Below, in pieces: positions 28,793-38,336 of a DNA stretch of 64,000 nt. A program made the translations under genes and the position numbers. The stretch's first letter is position 1. Every line of letters begins with the position of its first letter. Source of the stretch: Granulosicoccus sp965214025 (GTDB lineage: Bacteria > Pseudomonadota > Gammaproteobacteria > Granulosicoccales > Granulosicoccaceae); the NCBI GenBank assembly GCA_965214025.1, contig CBDCAW010000004.1, positions 124,001 through 188,000 on the forward strand. Reading direction: 5' to 3'. Under the pieces are notes generated by a model. It searched no databases. It was not told where the DNA came from and saw only the letters and a list, made by a program, of their open reading frames with translations.

Positions 28793-30026
28793 CGTGTGAA
28801 ATCCGGTAGATGGCGCCGGCCAGATCATCCGACACCAGCAGTGAGCCGTCGCGCAGCACGGCGACATCCACCGGGCGACCGAGATATTCGCCGTTCTCAT
28901 CCATCCAACCGTCCGCGAATACTTCGGTTTCACCGACACTGCCGTCCTCGTTCACCGCGGTGTACATGACCCGTGCACCGACCGGCGTGGTTCGGTTCCA
29001 GGAGCCGTGCTGGGCGGAGAATACACCACCCTTGTACTTATCCGGAAACGAATTGCCCGAGTAGAACCTCATGCCGAGGTCGGCGGCGTGAGCCACCATT
29101 TCCACTGCGGGTTCAACCGTGTCGGCCGGTACCTCCTGCCCTTCGTATTCCACGGTACGCACCATGCCCCCACCGAAATAGGGTGCGCCGAAGTGCTGGC
29201 CGGCTTCCGTCTGTCGATTCAGTTCGCCGGGTGGTATGTCGTCACCCATGCCGTCCACCTGATTGTCGGTGAACCACAGCTCACCGTTCGCGGGATTGAA
29301 GTCATGCCCGACCGAATTGCGAACGCCGTAGGTATGCACCTCGCGCTCGGTACCGTCGGTCTTCATGCTGACGATGCCACCGATTCCCCATTCCTCATAC
29401 AAGTCGAGCTTCTCGGGCGGAGCAACATTGAAGGGCTGGCCAAGTGATGCATACAGCTTCCCGTCCGGGCCGATGCGGCACACTCTGGCGGTGTGGTTGT
29501 AGCTCTCTTCGGCCGTCGGAATCAGCTCGCCCTGAGGCACGACATTGAAGGCTGCGACATCCGGGCTTTCATAGAAGAACTCGGCAGCCGGAAACTGCAG
29601 GACCCGGTTTTGCTCGACGATGTACAGGATGCCATCGGGAGAGAAGCACGGCCCGTTGGGTATCGTGAACTCGATGGAGGGGGCGAAGTCCTTCACTTCA
29701 TCGGCCACGCGGTTCTTGTCACGATCGGTCACCGCCCAGACCTTGTTCTTCTTGGTACCCACGATCGTGACGATGCCTTGCGGACCGACGGCCATGTGTC
29801 GCGCATCGGGCACCAGCGCGTAGAGTTCGATGTTGAAACCATCGGGTACGTTGATCTTCTTCAGCGTGTCACGAATGGCATCAGCCGATTCGGTGTCCTG
29901 CTCGATCACCGTATGCTCCTTGACACCCGTGCTCTTGAACTGGCTGAGCTTCTCCAGGTTGCTCTCCTGTGCCAATGCGGGCCCGCTCAACAGGCAGGCA
30001 GCCGATAGAGTCAGCAATGTCTTCAT
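28785..30026 (-). CDS. Periplasmic PQQ-type sugar (sorbosone) dehydrogenase
   Basis: 413 residues with signal peptide MKTLLTLSAACLLSGPALA. The beta-propeller glucose/sorbosone dehydrogenase domain shows repeats such as VTDRDKNRVADEVKDF, YGVRNSVGHDFNP and QHGSWNRTTPVG, the last typical of family members that bind PQQ and calcium. It would oxidise sugars in the periplasm and pass electrons to the coupled cytochrome c. GAGGGGAG precedes the ATG. PQQ biosynthesis genes are not in the window. Confidence 0.87.
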   Translation of the reverse strand: MKTLLTLSAACLLSGPALAQESNLEKLSQFKSTGVKEHTVIEQDTESADAIRDTLKKINVPDGFNIELYALVPDARHMAVGPQGIVTIVGTKKNKVWAVTDRDKNRVADEVKDFAPSIEFTIPNGPCFSPDGILYIVEQNRVLQFPAAEFFYESPDVAAFNVVPQGELIPTAEESYNHTARVCRIGPDGKLYASLGQPFNVAPPEKLDLYEEWGIGGIVSMKTDGTEREVHTYGVRNSVGHDFNPANGELWFTDNQVDGMGDDIPPGELNRQTEAGQHFGAPYFGGGMVRTVEYEGQEVPADTVEPAVEMVAHAADLGMRFYSGNSFPDKYKGGVFSAQHGSWNRTTPVGARVMYTAVNEDGSVGETEVFADGWMDENGEYLGRPVDVAVLRDGSLLVSDDLAGAIYRISHDG

Positions 30027-30418
30027 GTACTCCCCTCTTCCTCAGTGTGTTGCCAGCAGTAGAGCAGCTGTTTCTTGGAGGGGCAATGCTCCGAGTGGCC
30101 CATGCTGGCCAGTGGGGTTCGGGGGAAATCGATTCCTGGCTGTCGAGCCACGCAGATTGAACAGCTCGCCGCATCCTTCCGGCAATACAAGTGTCGACAT
30201 TTCACTGCCCGCAAGTCGGCAGCCCCGAGTCGATGCAGGCTACCCCTCCCATTCGCCGGTACAGCTCCGGTCATGAGCAGAGCAAGCAAGTGATTATTCG
30301 AACGGTGACAAGCGCACCGACATGCGCCCGCGACCACGCCCTCTCGCAAGCTTCACATCACCTGACGGTGCACAATGACCGCGCGCTGACCAGCGCGGCC
30401 ACCCTTTCAGGAATATCA
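30027..30418. other. Divergent intergenic region
   Basis: Spacer between the sugar dehydrogenase (minus) and the MFS pump (plus). No gene is supported. The MFS frame is open upstream to 30191, but the translation there is not membrane-like and CAGGA sits before the ATG at 30419. Confidence 0.5.
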
Positions 30419-31843
30419 ATGGCTACCGCAACGCTACCCCCATGCGATGAAAGCCGCGCTCAGAACGTCACGCAGTCCACATGTACGGATGAACGCGGCA
30501 CTTTGATAGCGACAGTGCTCGGCTCGAGCCTGGCCTTCGTCGTGGGCTCGATTGTCAACGTCGCCCTGCCATCGATGCAGAACGAGTTCGGTACCGACGC
30601 CGCCGGTACACAATGGATCGTCAATGCCTATCTTCTGCCACTGGGCGCACTCGTGCTTATCGGTGGCGCGCTCGGTGATCACTACGGTCGCAAGCGGCTG
30701 TTCCAGCTCGGGCTGGTCGTGTTCACCGTGGGCTGCCTTGGCTGCGCCATGGCACCGGGTTTGCTCACGCTGCTTGGCGCACGCACGGTACAGGGCGTGG
30801 GTGCGGCCTTGCTCGCACCCAACAGCCTGGCGATCATTGCCGCGGCATTCACCGGCGAGCGTCGAGGCAGGGCGGTGGGTACCTGGGCGGCTGCCGGGGC
30901 CATCGCCGGTGCCGTCGCGCCTGTGTTGGGTGGCTGGATCATCGATATGGCAAGCTGGCGCTGGGCATTCGCGCTCGTGATTCCGCCGGCACTGGCGGCG
31001 TTCTTCATTGCCAGGCGCTCGGTGACGGAAAGCCGTGAGAGTGTGACGGAAGCGGCGCCCCTGGACTGGAGCGGTGCTGTGGCGGTCACATTGGCACTTG
31101 CTGTGCTGGTGTGGGCTCTGGTCGCGCTGCCGGCGCGCGGATTGTTCAACCCGCTGGTGATGGCGGCCCTGGCAGCAGGTATCTGCCTGGTAGCACTTTT
31201 CATCGCCATCGAACACTTCAAGGGTGCGGCTGCAATGATGCCACTCACCCTGTTCATGACATCGAGCTTCAGCGGCATCTCGCTACTGACGCTGCTGCTG
31301 TATGCCGCTCTCGGTGGTCTGCTCGTTCTGTTGCCCTACGTTCTTATCGAGTCATTCGGCTTCACGGCAACCGGTGCCGGTGCGGCTCTGTTGCCGATAC
31401 CACTGATCATCGGCTCCCTCTCCCGAAGTGCCGGCGGCCTTGCCGAACGTATCGGCGTTCGCCGCATGCTGAGCGCCGGACCTCTGATCGTCGCGGCGGG
31501 CTTTCTCCTGCTGTCACGAATTCCAGAGACTGACTTCACGTATTTTCGCGATGTTCTGCCCGGGTTAGTCATCTTGGCCCTCGGGATGGCCACCAGTGTT
31601 GCTCCGCTGACCACAGCCGTGATGAACAGCGTTGCCGACGAACATGTGGGGGTGGCCTCCGGCGTCAACAATGCCATTTCACGCATTGCCGGGCTCATCG
31701 CCACCGCACTGCTCGGCTTCGTGCTGATCGGCGGCACCGACGACCCCACCATGCTCGTCAGCGGGTTCACAGCCGCTGCGCTGGTCGGCGCCATGCTGGC
31801 GACGGCAAGCGCCGCTGCCGCTGCCTGGCTGTTGCGCGCGTGA
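30419..31843 (+). CDS. MFS multidrug efflux transporter, DHA2 (14-helix) type
   Basis: 474 residues. Family motifs are NVALPSMQNEFG in helix 1, GALGDHYGRKRLF (motif A) and WAAAGAIAGAVAPVLGGWIID (motif C, antiporter). Hydrophobic segments continue to the C terminus, consistent with about 14 helices as in QacA/EmrB-like exporters. Proton-driven drug or metabolite efflux is the expected role. No regulator is adjacent. Confidence 0.9.
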   Translation: MATATLPPCDESRAQNVTQSTCTDERGTLIATVLGSSLAFVVGSIVNVALPSMQNEFGTDAAGTQWIVNAYLLPLGALVLIGGALGDHYGRKRLFQLGLVVFTVGCLGCAMAPGLLTLLGARTVQGVGAALLAPNSLAIIAAAFTGERRGRAVGTWAAAGAIAGAVAPVLGGWIIDMASWRWAFALVIPPALAAFFIARRSVTESRESVTEAAPLDWSGAVAVTLALAVLVWALVALPARGLFNPLVMAALAAGICLVALFIAIEHFKGAAAMMPLTLFMTSSFSGISLLTLLLYAALGGLLVLLPYVLIESFGFTATGAGAALLPIPLIIGSLSRSAGGLAERIGVRRMLSAGPLIVAAGFLLLSRIPETDFTYFRDVLPGLVILALGMATSVAPLTTAVMNSVADEHVGVASGVNNAISRIAGLIATALLGFVLIGGTDDPTMLVSGFTAAALVGAMLATASAAAAAWLLRA

Positions 31844-31879
31844 GGCCCGCGCTGGCCGTGACACCGTCGGGCCTACCGC

Positions 31880-32588
31880 ATAACAGAAGCGCTTCCGAGC
31901 AGAGGAAGCGTGCGACCTCTTCGAAACTGTTCTCGAGCCGCGACGCCCAGCCCGGCCAGGCCTGTAGTGGCAACTCCAGGACGTCGGATCGCTTGGCGCT
32001 TATCGGCCGCACCTGCTTGCCGGTCTTGCCCTCGGCAAGGTCGAAGGTACGTCAATCGTGTGTATATAGCAGAGTGATGGCCTGCAGGAACTCGGTCGCC
32101 TGGATATCCCGCAGCAACGGATTGCCGGCGATCCTCGCTCTGCGTGATGCCTTGTCGCGTTTGGACGAACCGAACCCGTCATCTCGCAGGTTATAGCCAT
32201 CTGCCGCATAGCTCGCTGTGATCAGCTCGAAGACGGACAGCTGCACACCGCCGGTATTTACCTTCTCGAATACCAGGCAAACGGCCTCTTTCGAGGTCTC
32301 GCGCTTGAGCAAGATCACCGGCACCTGGTAGTTGCGAAACGCATCTAGGACCTGCTCGCGAAACTTCATGTAAAGGTCGAAGGATTCCTGGTTCACCTTG
32401 AAGAACGTCTTCTCCCAGTCATCTGATTGCATCACACGATCACAGGGAAAACATTCGGCGCGACACTCCAGCTCGACACACGAATAGACAGGTTGGCCAA
32501 GCAAATTATCGCGCCTGCGTCGAAGACTGCAGAAACACTTGCTCTCGATGAAAGTCGAGATACGGTTTTTGCCCATCACTAAAACCAC
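31880..32588 (-). pseudogene. DUF262 (GmrSD/ParB-like) protein remnant
   Basis: The minus-strand text FRNYQVPVILLKRETSKEAV continues as FEKVNTGGVQLSVFELITASYAADGYNLRDD, the hallmark of DUF262 nucleases. The catalytic N-terminal third is missing, a frameshift near 32050 moves the continuation (GKTGKQVRPISAKRSDVLEL) to another frame, and homology stops near 31880, almost at the MFS stop codon. DUF262 proteins act in type IV restriction and phage defence. This copy is dead. Confidence 0.78.
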
Positions 32589-33293
32589 CCACGTTCATCC
32601 CATGCTGCACGTCGATACCCATGCGAGCGAGGGAGCGCCGATCGGCCGAAGGCGAGACGATAAGATCTCCACTGTTCTCGAAAGTGATGAAGCCACGGTC
32701 GAATAGATGATCAATAGTGGGAGTCAGCATCAACCCATTTTCACCGTCGAGCCGTTCGGCGGCATCGGTACAGTCCCGCCACGGCTTGCAATGACTGGCA
32801 ACCAGATGCTCGCGGCGATCGACCCGCGTCACCCGGCATCGTTGCTCGATCGCAAGGACCTGTTCACGATAGTGGCCCTGCCCTCGCCGAGCTTTCACCA
32901 GCTCGTGCTTCACGCTCGGTATCACTGAGATCCGTTGCTGATGCGATTCGCCGTGGCGTTCAAGGTGATCCTCCCGAGACGGGACCAACTCACTGGCACT
33001 TTCCAACCGACATGACTCCAATTCTTTCCCGCCTCACCGAAGTCGGCAGGCTTCGGTGCTTCGAAGCAGAAGTCCGTCGCGACACCGATGGCCTGGATAC
33101 GCGTGTCCTTGAAGCTGAACACGATGTTGCCGGGTGTAACTTCGCGCATGAATTCGTAGAAGGCGTTGCGGTGCCCATTCGTCTTGCGCTTCGGCGACCA
33201 TAGGTAACCACCCTGGAACTCTTGCCGGAAGGTCTGGTTCTGGTTTACCCACCAGAAGCGTTGCCGTGCCGATGTCAGTATCGGGTCGCTCAA
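32506..33293 (-). pseudogene. HNH endonuclease, frameshifted and shortened
   Basis: N-terminal part in one frame (RFWWVNQNQTFRQEFQGGYL, then FYEFMREVTPGNIVFSF, an EVE/PUA-like region), C-terminal HNH part in another (LVASHCKPWRDC, GENGLMLTPTIDHLFDRGFI), with the change near 32950-33000. The middle segment between the two domains looks short. The 3' end overlaps the DUF262 remnant, so the two once formed a small restriction-type operon. Confidence 0.75.
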
Positions 33294-33744
33294 CTCCAGG
33301 AGCAGGTCCTGACGACGAATGACATTTCTTGGCAGGCAAAGCCGCTATCAGGAGCGCATTGAAACTGCTCCCAGTCAAAGCTGCGCAGCAGCATGAAACG
33401 AACAGAGACGTCAATGAATCCTGGCTGCATGATCAGATCAATTCATTGACTGTTGTCTTGACCGCGCGGGCGCTCTGATTATCGAGCCGCGCCAGGGCGC
33501 GCTGAAACGTGTTGGCTATAACGAACTGCATGACTCGATTCCCGCGACCTTAGCGTCAGGATAGTCTAAAAATGTGTGTTCAGTCACACTCCTGAGCTCA
33601 TCGGCTTGAATCCACAGCAGCGTCATGGCTCCCGTACCCGTGCGCAGCACAATCGGGGAAATCTTCCGCTCCGGTGACACGGGCGGCCCCGGTCCGGCCG
33701 CTACAACGTATCGGTGTGCCGACCGGCACGGCTAGGGAAGTGAA
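33294..33744. other. Intergenic region with no supported gene
   Basis: Contains scattered short open stretches, for example about 33475-33564 on the plus strand (LIIEPRQGALKRVGYNELHD), with no recognisable family or start. Probably debris from deletions next to the HNH remnant. Confidence 0.4.
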
Positions 33745-33906
33745 ATGATGACGAAACGACGATCCAGACGCCCAGCGGCCAAGCGACCCGCTGCTGCGTC
33801 GACGACTACACCAATGACCCCGAAGGCCGCCGCACGGATACAAGGGAAGGAGGCCAAGGCCAACGACGGCAAGGTGGCCCAAGGCGGGTTTGCCGCCCGG
33901 GCTTAA
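33745..33906 (+). CDS. Small basic protein resembling the seed-maturation (SMP) motif
   Basis: 53 residues: a lysine/arginine/alanine-rich N terminus, then PKAAARIQGKEAKANDGKVA and GGFAARA. The AAARIQ...AKANGGxVxKGxFAARA pattern matches short SMP-like bacterial proteins. AGGGAAG is correctly spaced before the start and ATGATG offers two starts. The high Lys/Arg/Ala content suggests nucleic-acid binding or stress protection, both unproven. It sits intact among decayed genes. Confidence 0.68.
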   Translation: MMTKRRSRRPAAKRPAAASTTTPMTPKAAARIQGKEAKANDGKVAQGGFAARA

Positions 33907-34158
33907 GCCGCAGCGCATCGGTCGGACCATGGCGAGCACTGATCGCAACCGTCCGGCGGTGGCGATGTGCCGCCGGGCCACGCAATGGCTCGCAGGCCGA
34001 TGACTGCCCGACCCGTTCTGCCGAGCCCCGGACGCGTTCTGCGCGACGCGGTAACGGCCGCAGGCTACCGCCCCGTCCTCGCTCCCGGAAGCCGTTGCCG
34101 TAGACGGCAGCCAGCCGCTGATACCCAACGTCACCGGCCGATGAATTTGACCTGATTT

Positions 34159-34195
34159 AATATGAGAAATCCTTGAATAAAGGGTTTCCCATATT
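34159..34195. repeat. 16-bp imperfect inverted repeat followed by a short direct repeat
   Basis: Arms AATATGAGAAATCCTT (34159-34174) and AAGGGTTTCCCATATT (34180-34195) match at 14 of 16 positions around a 5-base loop. Immediately downstream ATTATGGAGCCCTCAAA occurs twice, the second copy containing the start of the AlbA_2 gene. Likely an operator or a duplication product. Confidence 0.8.
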
Positions 34196-34211
34196 ATGGA
34201 GCCCTCAAATT

Positions 34212-34800
34212 ATGGAGCCCTCAAAATCCATCATAACGGCACTGGAAGCCGTGGCCGGGGGTGATGAAGCGGATAAGCACGAGTCTCAAAATTTTGATTT
34301 AAAGCAATATTCCGAGTCTCCGAAAGCTACGGCGGCTACGCTTTCCAGAGCACCCACCTGTTTCGCCAATGCCGAGGGCGGCACCATTATTCCGGGGGTA
34401 AGAGACAAGGTTCAAGGTCCGGACACCATTGTGGGGACCGCATATGAGGCCGACTGGTGCCGCCAACGAATCCACGAACTCGTCACCCCCTCGCAGCTTA
34501 CAGAGGTGACGCCGTTCACCTTTCATGACAAGCAATTGCTGCAGATCCGTGTGCCACCGGGAATCAATATGCACGAATTTGACGGTCGCTTCTGGCACCG
34601 GGCGGTAAGTCCTGCGAGCGGCTTGCTGCCGACCAGATCGCGGAGCTCAGCAACGAGAGACGACAGTCGGACTGGAGCGCTGACGATTCAGACCTGCCTG
34701 TCAGATCGACCCAACCGGAGGCGGTGATTTCGCTTCGCGAGCAGATCCTGCGCTCTCAGTCCGACGAGCTGGATCTGTTACCACGTACTGACCGGCACCT
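34212..34800 (+). pseudogene. AlbA_2/Schlafen-type ATP-binding protein, 5' fragment
   Basis: ESQNFDLKQYSES then CFANAEGGTIIPGVRDKVQG is the AlbA_2 N-terminal signature. The frame shifts near 34605, after which GGKSCERLAADQIAELSNER continues the family sequence. The C-terminal two-thirds (GHKL-like/RecG-type part) are missing and the frame runs directly into Fic-family sequence. Gene-disruption by deletion is clear; the original role was probably regulation or defence. Confidence 0.72.
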
Positions 34801-34834
34801 GTTCGCCGAGTTCGGACCTAGCGTGGACGTGGAC

Positions 34835-35240
34835 GTGGGCATTGGCGCATTGGCGCCCGCCGATCGCCAGGTGGAAGGTGTCGTCGAGATGATACTGAAC
34901 GCAATGACCAATAGCGGTGGCGTGATGACTGCACAAAGACTGAAGGGTTGGCAGGCATCACTCTTCCCGACCGACTACTCAGGTCTCGTTAAAAAAAGCC
35001 ACAGGTGACTGGCGCGACGATGCTGACGGCCCCATGCACCTGCATGCCACTGTCCAGACGGCACATCACACGCTGGATGCCGTATTGGTCAGAACCCGTT
35101 TCTGGCGGTGGTTCGCGGGCACGTCGATGAACGAGCGGCAGACCAAGCTCATCAATCGCTTGTTGGACGGCTTCGAGGGGAAACTCACCAGTGGAAAATT
35201 GTCTGCGATGCTGCCAGATGAGTGCCACCCTGAGGAGTGA
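34835..35240 (+). pseudogene. DUF4172-Fic protein remnant lacking the catalytic core
   Basis: VEGVVEMILNAMTNSGGVMT and LKGWQASLFPTDYSGL belong to the DUF4172 N-terminal domain. After a frame change in the A7 run near 34990, GDWRDDADGPM continues it, then the text jumps to LDAVLVRTRFWRWFAG and NERQTKLINRLLDGFEGKLT, the C-terminal part. The HPFxxGNGR AMPylation motif and surrounding helices are deleted. Confidence 0.72.
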
Positions 35241-35323
35241 TCCGCTGCCCTGATGCGGTTCCGTGATCACACCGCGGGGGCTACGGTTGCGCGATACTCC
35301 CATCCCTACAGAGGATCGCAGCC

Positions 35324-36769
35324 ATGAACACCCGACAGTTCTACATCGACGGCCGTTGGGTCGACCCGATCGACGCCACCGACGCCGATGTGATCGATCC
35401 GTCCACCGAAGCCGTCATCGCCACCGTTTCGCTCGGGTCCGACGTCGATACGGACGCAGCAGTAGCTGCTGCCTCCCGCGCCTTCGCCGGCTGGGCGACG
35501 TCCGCCAAATCCGACAGGCTTGCCCTGCTGCGAGACGTCTTGAAAGGCTATCTCACCCGCGCCGACGAGATGGCGGACACCATCAGCCGCGAGATGGGCG
35601 CTCCGATCCGCATGGCGCGATCCGATCAGGCCGCCGCCGGCAGCGAGCATATCGAGGCGACCATCGACGCGCTCGAGGACCTGATGTTCGAGCATGACCT
35701 GCACCCCGATGAACCGGACCATCGCATTCTTCTGGAGCCGATCGGAGTGTGCGCGCTGATCACGCCCTGGAACTGGCCGATGAACCAGGTCGCACTCAAG
35801 GTCGCGCCCGCGCTTGCCGCCGGTTGCACGATGGTACTCAAGCCGTCGGAGCTGGCACCCCTCTCGTCGATGCTCTTCGCGGAGATCCTCCACGATGCCG
35901 CCGTCCCGGCCGGTGTCTTCAATCTGGTCAACGGCGACGGCGCAGGCGTGGGTACGCGTCTGTCGGTCCACCCACAGGTGTCGATGGTCTCGTTCACAGG
36001 CTCCACACGGGCCGGCAGCGCCATCTCGAAGAATGCAGCCGACAGCGTGAAACGCGTGTCGCTCGAGCTCGGCGGCAAGGGCGCCAACATCATATTCGCC
36101 GACGCGTCGCCTGACGCGGTAACCGACGGTGTGACGGCGTGCATGCACAACACGGGTCAGTCCTGCGATGCACCCACGCGAATGCTGGTGGAGCGAGCCC
36201 GCTATGACGAAGCGGTCGAGCAGGCAAGAGCAGCAGCCGAGGCGACGCCTGTGGCTAGTGCCTCGACAGATGGAGATCACATCGGTCCGCTCGTCGGTAT
36301 CGCCCAATACGACAAGGTTCGCTCGCTGATCCGGACCGGGATCGATCTTGACGGTGCACGACTCGTGGCCGGTGGCCTGGATCGCCCGGACGAACTGCAA
36401 CTCGGGTACTTCGTGCGACCGACCGTGTTCGCCGATTGCAACAGCGACATGACGATCATGCGTGAGGAGATCTTCGGTCCGGTATTGTCGATGATGCCGT
36501 TCGACACCGAGCAGCAAGCGATCGCGCTCGCCAACGACACCGACCTTGGACTGACCAACTACGTGCAAACGAGCGACCCTTCCAAGGCGATGCGCGTGGC
36601 TCGACAGTTGCGCTCCGGCATGGTCGAACTGAACGGTACCGCGCCGTCTGCACGCTCACCATTCGGTGGCTACCAAGGCTCTGGCAACGGACGCGAGGGC
36701 GGCCGTTGGGGTATAGAGGAGTTTCTGGAGACCAAGGCTGTCCGCGGCTGGTCGGAAGCCTCGGCATGA
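35324..36769 (+). CDS. NAD(P)-dependent aldehyde dehydrogenase
   Basis: 481 residues. Catalytic cysteine at about 281 in NTGQSCDAPTRM, general-base glutamate in SLELGGKGANIIF, and the structural TPWNWP motif near 145. Complete and in frame. Its stop overlaps the ATG of the next gene (ATGA at 36766-36769), so it is co-translated with a 3-hydroxyisobutyrate-dehydrogenase-type enzyme, suggesting consecutive oxidation of a hydroxy acid or aldehyde. The substrate is unknown. Confidence 0.93.
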   Translation: MNTRQFYIDGRWVDPIDATDADVIDPSTEAVIATVSLGSDVDTDAAVAAASRAFAGWATSAKSDRLALLRDVLKGYLTRADEMADTISREMGAPIRMARSDQAAAGSEHIEATIDALEDLMFEHDLHPDEPDHRILLEPIGVCALITPWNWPMNQVALKVAPALAAGCTMVLKPSELAPLSSMLFAEILHDAAVPAGVFNLVNGDGAGVGTRLSVHPQVSMVSFTGSTRAGSAISKNAADSVKRVSLELGGKGANIIFADASPDAVTDGVTACMHNTGQSCDAPTRMLVERARYDEAVEQARAAAEATPVASASTDGDHIGPLVGIAQYDKVRSLIRTGIDLDGARLVAGGLDRPDELQLGYFVRPTVFADCNSDMTIMREEIFGPVLSMMPFDTEQQAIALANDTDLGLTNYVQTSDPSKAMRVARQLRSGMVELNGTAPSARSPFGGYQGSGNGREGGRWGIEEFLETKAVRGWSEASA

Positions 36770-37794
36770 ACACGAACACAACCCGTACCACGAGGCCTGC
36801 AACGACACCCTCATCATCCGCGTCAGTCACTGATCTGCACATCGGGTTCATCGGGCTGGGCAATGTCGGCAGCAAGCTTGCCGGCAGCCTGGTACGCAAC
36901 AAGGTAGCGACCAGCGTACTGGATCTGGATGACGCCGCGATGCAACCGCTGCTTGACGCCGGTGCGCGTCCGGGCATCTCGGCCGCGGCAATGGCACGGG
37001 CCTGCGATGTCGTGATCACCTGCCTCCCATCGCCCGCCATCAGTACCGCGGTTCTTGAAGGACCGAACGGTGTACTTGCAGGGCTGACCCCCGGCACGGT
37101 GTGGGCGGAGATGAGCACCACCGACAGCGCCGAGGTGATCCGCCTTGGCGAACGTGTGACAGCCGCCGGCGGAGAGCCGGTCGATTGCCCGGTGTCTGGT
37201 GGCTGCCATCGCGCTGCGACCGGCAACATCGCGATCTTCGCAGGCGCCGAGAGAGCCACGTTCGAACGGCTGCTGCCGGTACTGACGATCCTCGGACGCC
37301 GCGTCCTGCACACCGGTCCGCTGGGCAGTGCGTCGGTGCTGAAGGTGGTCACGAACTACCTGGCCACGGCCAACCTGCTGACGCTGTGCGAGGCGCTGAC
37401 AGTGTCGAGCGCCGCAGGCATGGACCTGGCGACGACCTACGAAGCCATCCGCCTCTCATCGGGTAACAGCTTCGTGCACGAGACAGAGAGTCAGGTGATC
37501 CTGAACGGCTCGCGCGACATCGATTTCACGATGGACCTCGTGCTCAAGGACGTCGGTCTTTTCCAGGCGGTCGCTGACCGGAGCGGTGTGCCACTGGAGA
37601 TCAACCCTCTGATGATCGACATCCTGCAGGACGGCGCTCAGCGCTATGGCCAGCGTGCCAACTCGCCGAGCATCATCCGCCGCCTGGAGGACGCTTCAGG
37701 AGAATCGGTGCTCGCCGACGGCTTCCCGGCCGCGATAAGTGACGACGAACCGGAAGCACCTGGTGCCGAGGTCGTGCCACGCGGCAGGCACTGA
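36766..37794 (+). CDS. 3-hydroxyisobutyrate dehydrogenase-family oxidoreductase
   Basis: 342 residues of the beta-hydroxyacid dehydrogenase family. An N-terminal Ser/Thr-rich extension of about 20 residues precedes the Rossmann motif HIGFIGLGNVGSKLAGSL; DCPVSGGCHRAATGNIAIF is the substrate motif; KVVTNYLATANLL carries the catalytic lysine. The C-terminal ~25 residues are acidic and variable. Translationally coupled to the aldehyde dehydrogenase. Downstream the same frame, after the stop, runs into a truncated NLP protein. Confidence 0.9.
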   Translation: MNTNTTRTTRPATTPSSSASVTDLHIGFIGLGNVGSKLAGSLVRNKVATSVLDLDDAAMQPLLDAGARPGISAAAMARACDVVITCLPSPAISTAVLEGPNGVLAGLTPGTVWAEMSTTDSAEVIRLGERVTAAGGEPVDCPVSGGCHRAATGNIAIFAGAERATFERLLPVLTILGRRVLHTGPLGSASVLKVVTNYLATANLLTLCEALTVSSAAGMDLATTYEAIRLSSGNSFVHETESQVILNGSRDIDFTMDLVLKDVGLFQAVADRSGVPLEINPLMIDILQDGAQRYGQRANSPSIIRRLEDASGESVLADGFPAAISDDEPEAPGAEVVPRGRH

Positions 37795-37818
37795 GCGCCC
37801 ATCGAGTCGTCGATCAAC

Positions 37819-38271
37819 TTGGCCAAGGACAAGCAAGAATTTCCAGGCGTTCACGCGGTCATCATGTACGCTCAGTATTTTCCGAAGGATCTCAGGGTTC
37901 AGCTCCAAGGTCATCGGCATGACTCGGAAGAGGTTGTCGTCTTCGTGGATCACAACGGCAACTCTCTCAAGGCAGCCGTTTCGAGTCACGGCGGCTACAA
38001 GACCAAGGACCGGTATGAGAATCCGCAATTCTGGGATGGCAATCGTGTCAAGACATCGTATGGATCAGGCGGTGTTCGCAACAACGCGATGCGATTCAAC
38101 GAAAGCAAGGGGGAATCACCCCCCATGCTGGATTGGGATCTGATGAACCGCTCTTATCGGAAGACCGTGCAGGGCGCAATCAGCAATACCCATTGGGGCA
38201 AGGTAGCCCCGAAGTTCATTTCGAAAGGCGGCGTCTTCGGTAGCAAGGTGCGAGAGGCTTGGAACAGCTAG
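37819..38271 (+). CDS. N-terminally truncated NLP/NPP1 (necrosis-inducing) family protein
   Basis: About 150 codons in the same frame as the preceding dehydrogenase, directly after its stop. AVIMYAQYFPKD followed by GHRHDSEEVVVFVD (37909-37929 for the heptapeptide) matches the NLP signature AIMYAWYFPKD...GHRHDWE, with tryptophan replaced by serine. The rest (SSHGGYKTKD, then WDLMNRSY and the tail) follows NLP order. Family members are about 240 residues and secreted; here the signal peptide and first 70-100 residues are absent and only a TTG or other weak start is available. Probably inactive, or a fusion-derived remnant. Confidence 0.75.
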   Translation: MAKDKQEFPGVHAVIMYAQYFPKDLRVQLQGHRHDSEEVVVFVDHNGNSLKAAVSSHGGYKTKDRYENPQFWDGNRVKTSYGSGGVRNNAMRFNESKGESPPMLDWDLMNRSYRKTVQGAISNTHWGKVAPKFISKGGVFGSKVREAWNS

Positions 38272-38309
38272 TGTGCTGATTGGTCGCCAGGCCGTTCCCT
38301 GATTGCGAA

Positions 38310-38336
38310 GGGGGCGATTCTGACAGAATTGCCCCC
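38310..38336. terminator. GC-rich hairpin downstream of the NLP remnant
   Basis: GGGGGC and GCCCCC arms with an additional ATTC/GAAT pairing around TGACA form a strong stem. There is no T-tract after it, so it would be an atypical terminator. Confidence 0.4.

Noticed and set aside
33598..34134. 178-codon minus-strand ORF
   Set aside because: Antisense to the small SMP-like gene and flanking spacer; low-complexity.
35306..36568. 420-codon minus-strand ORF
   Set aside because: Antisense shadow of the aldehyde dehydrogenase; arginine/histidine-rich, no motifs.
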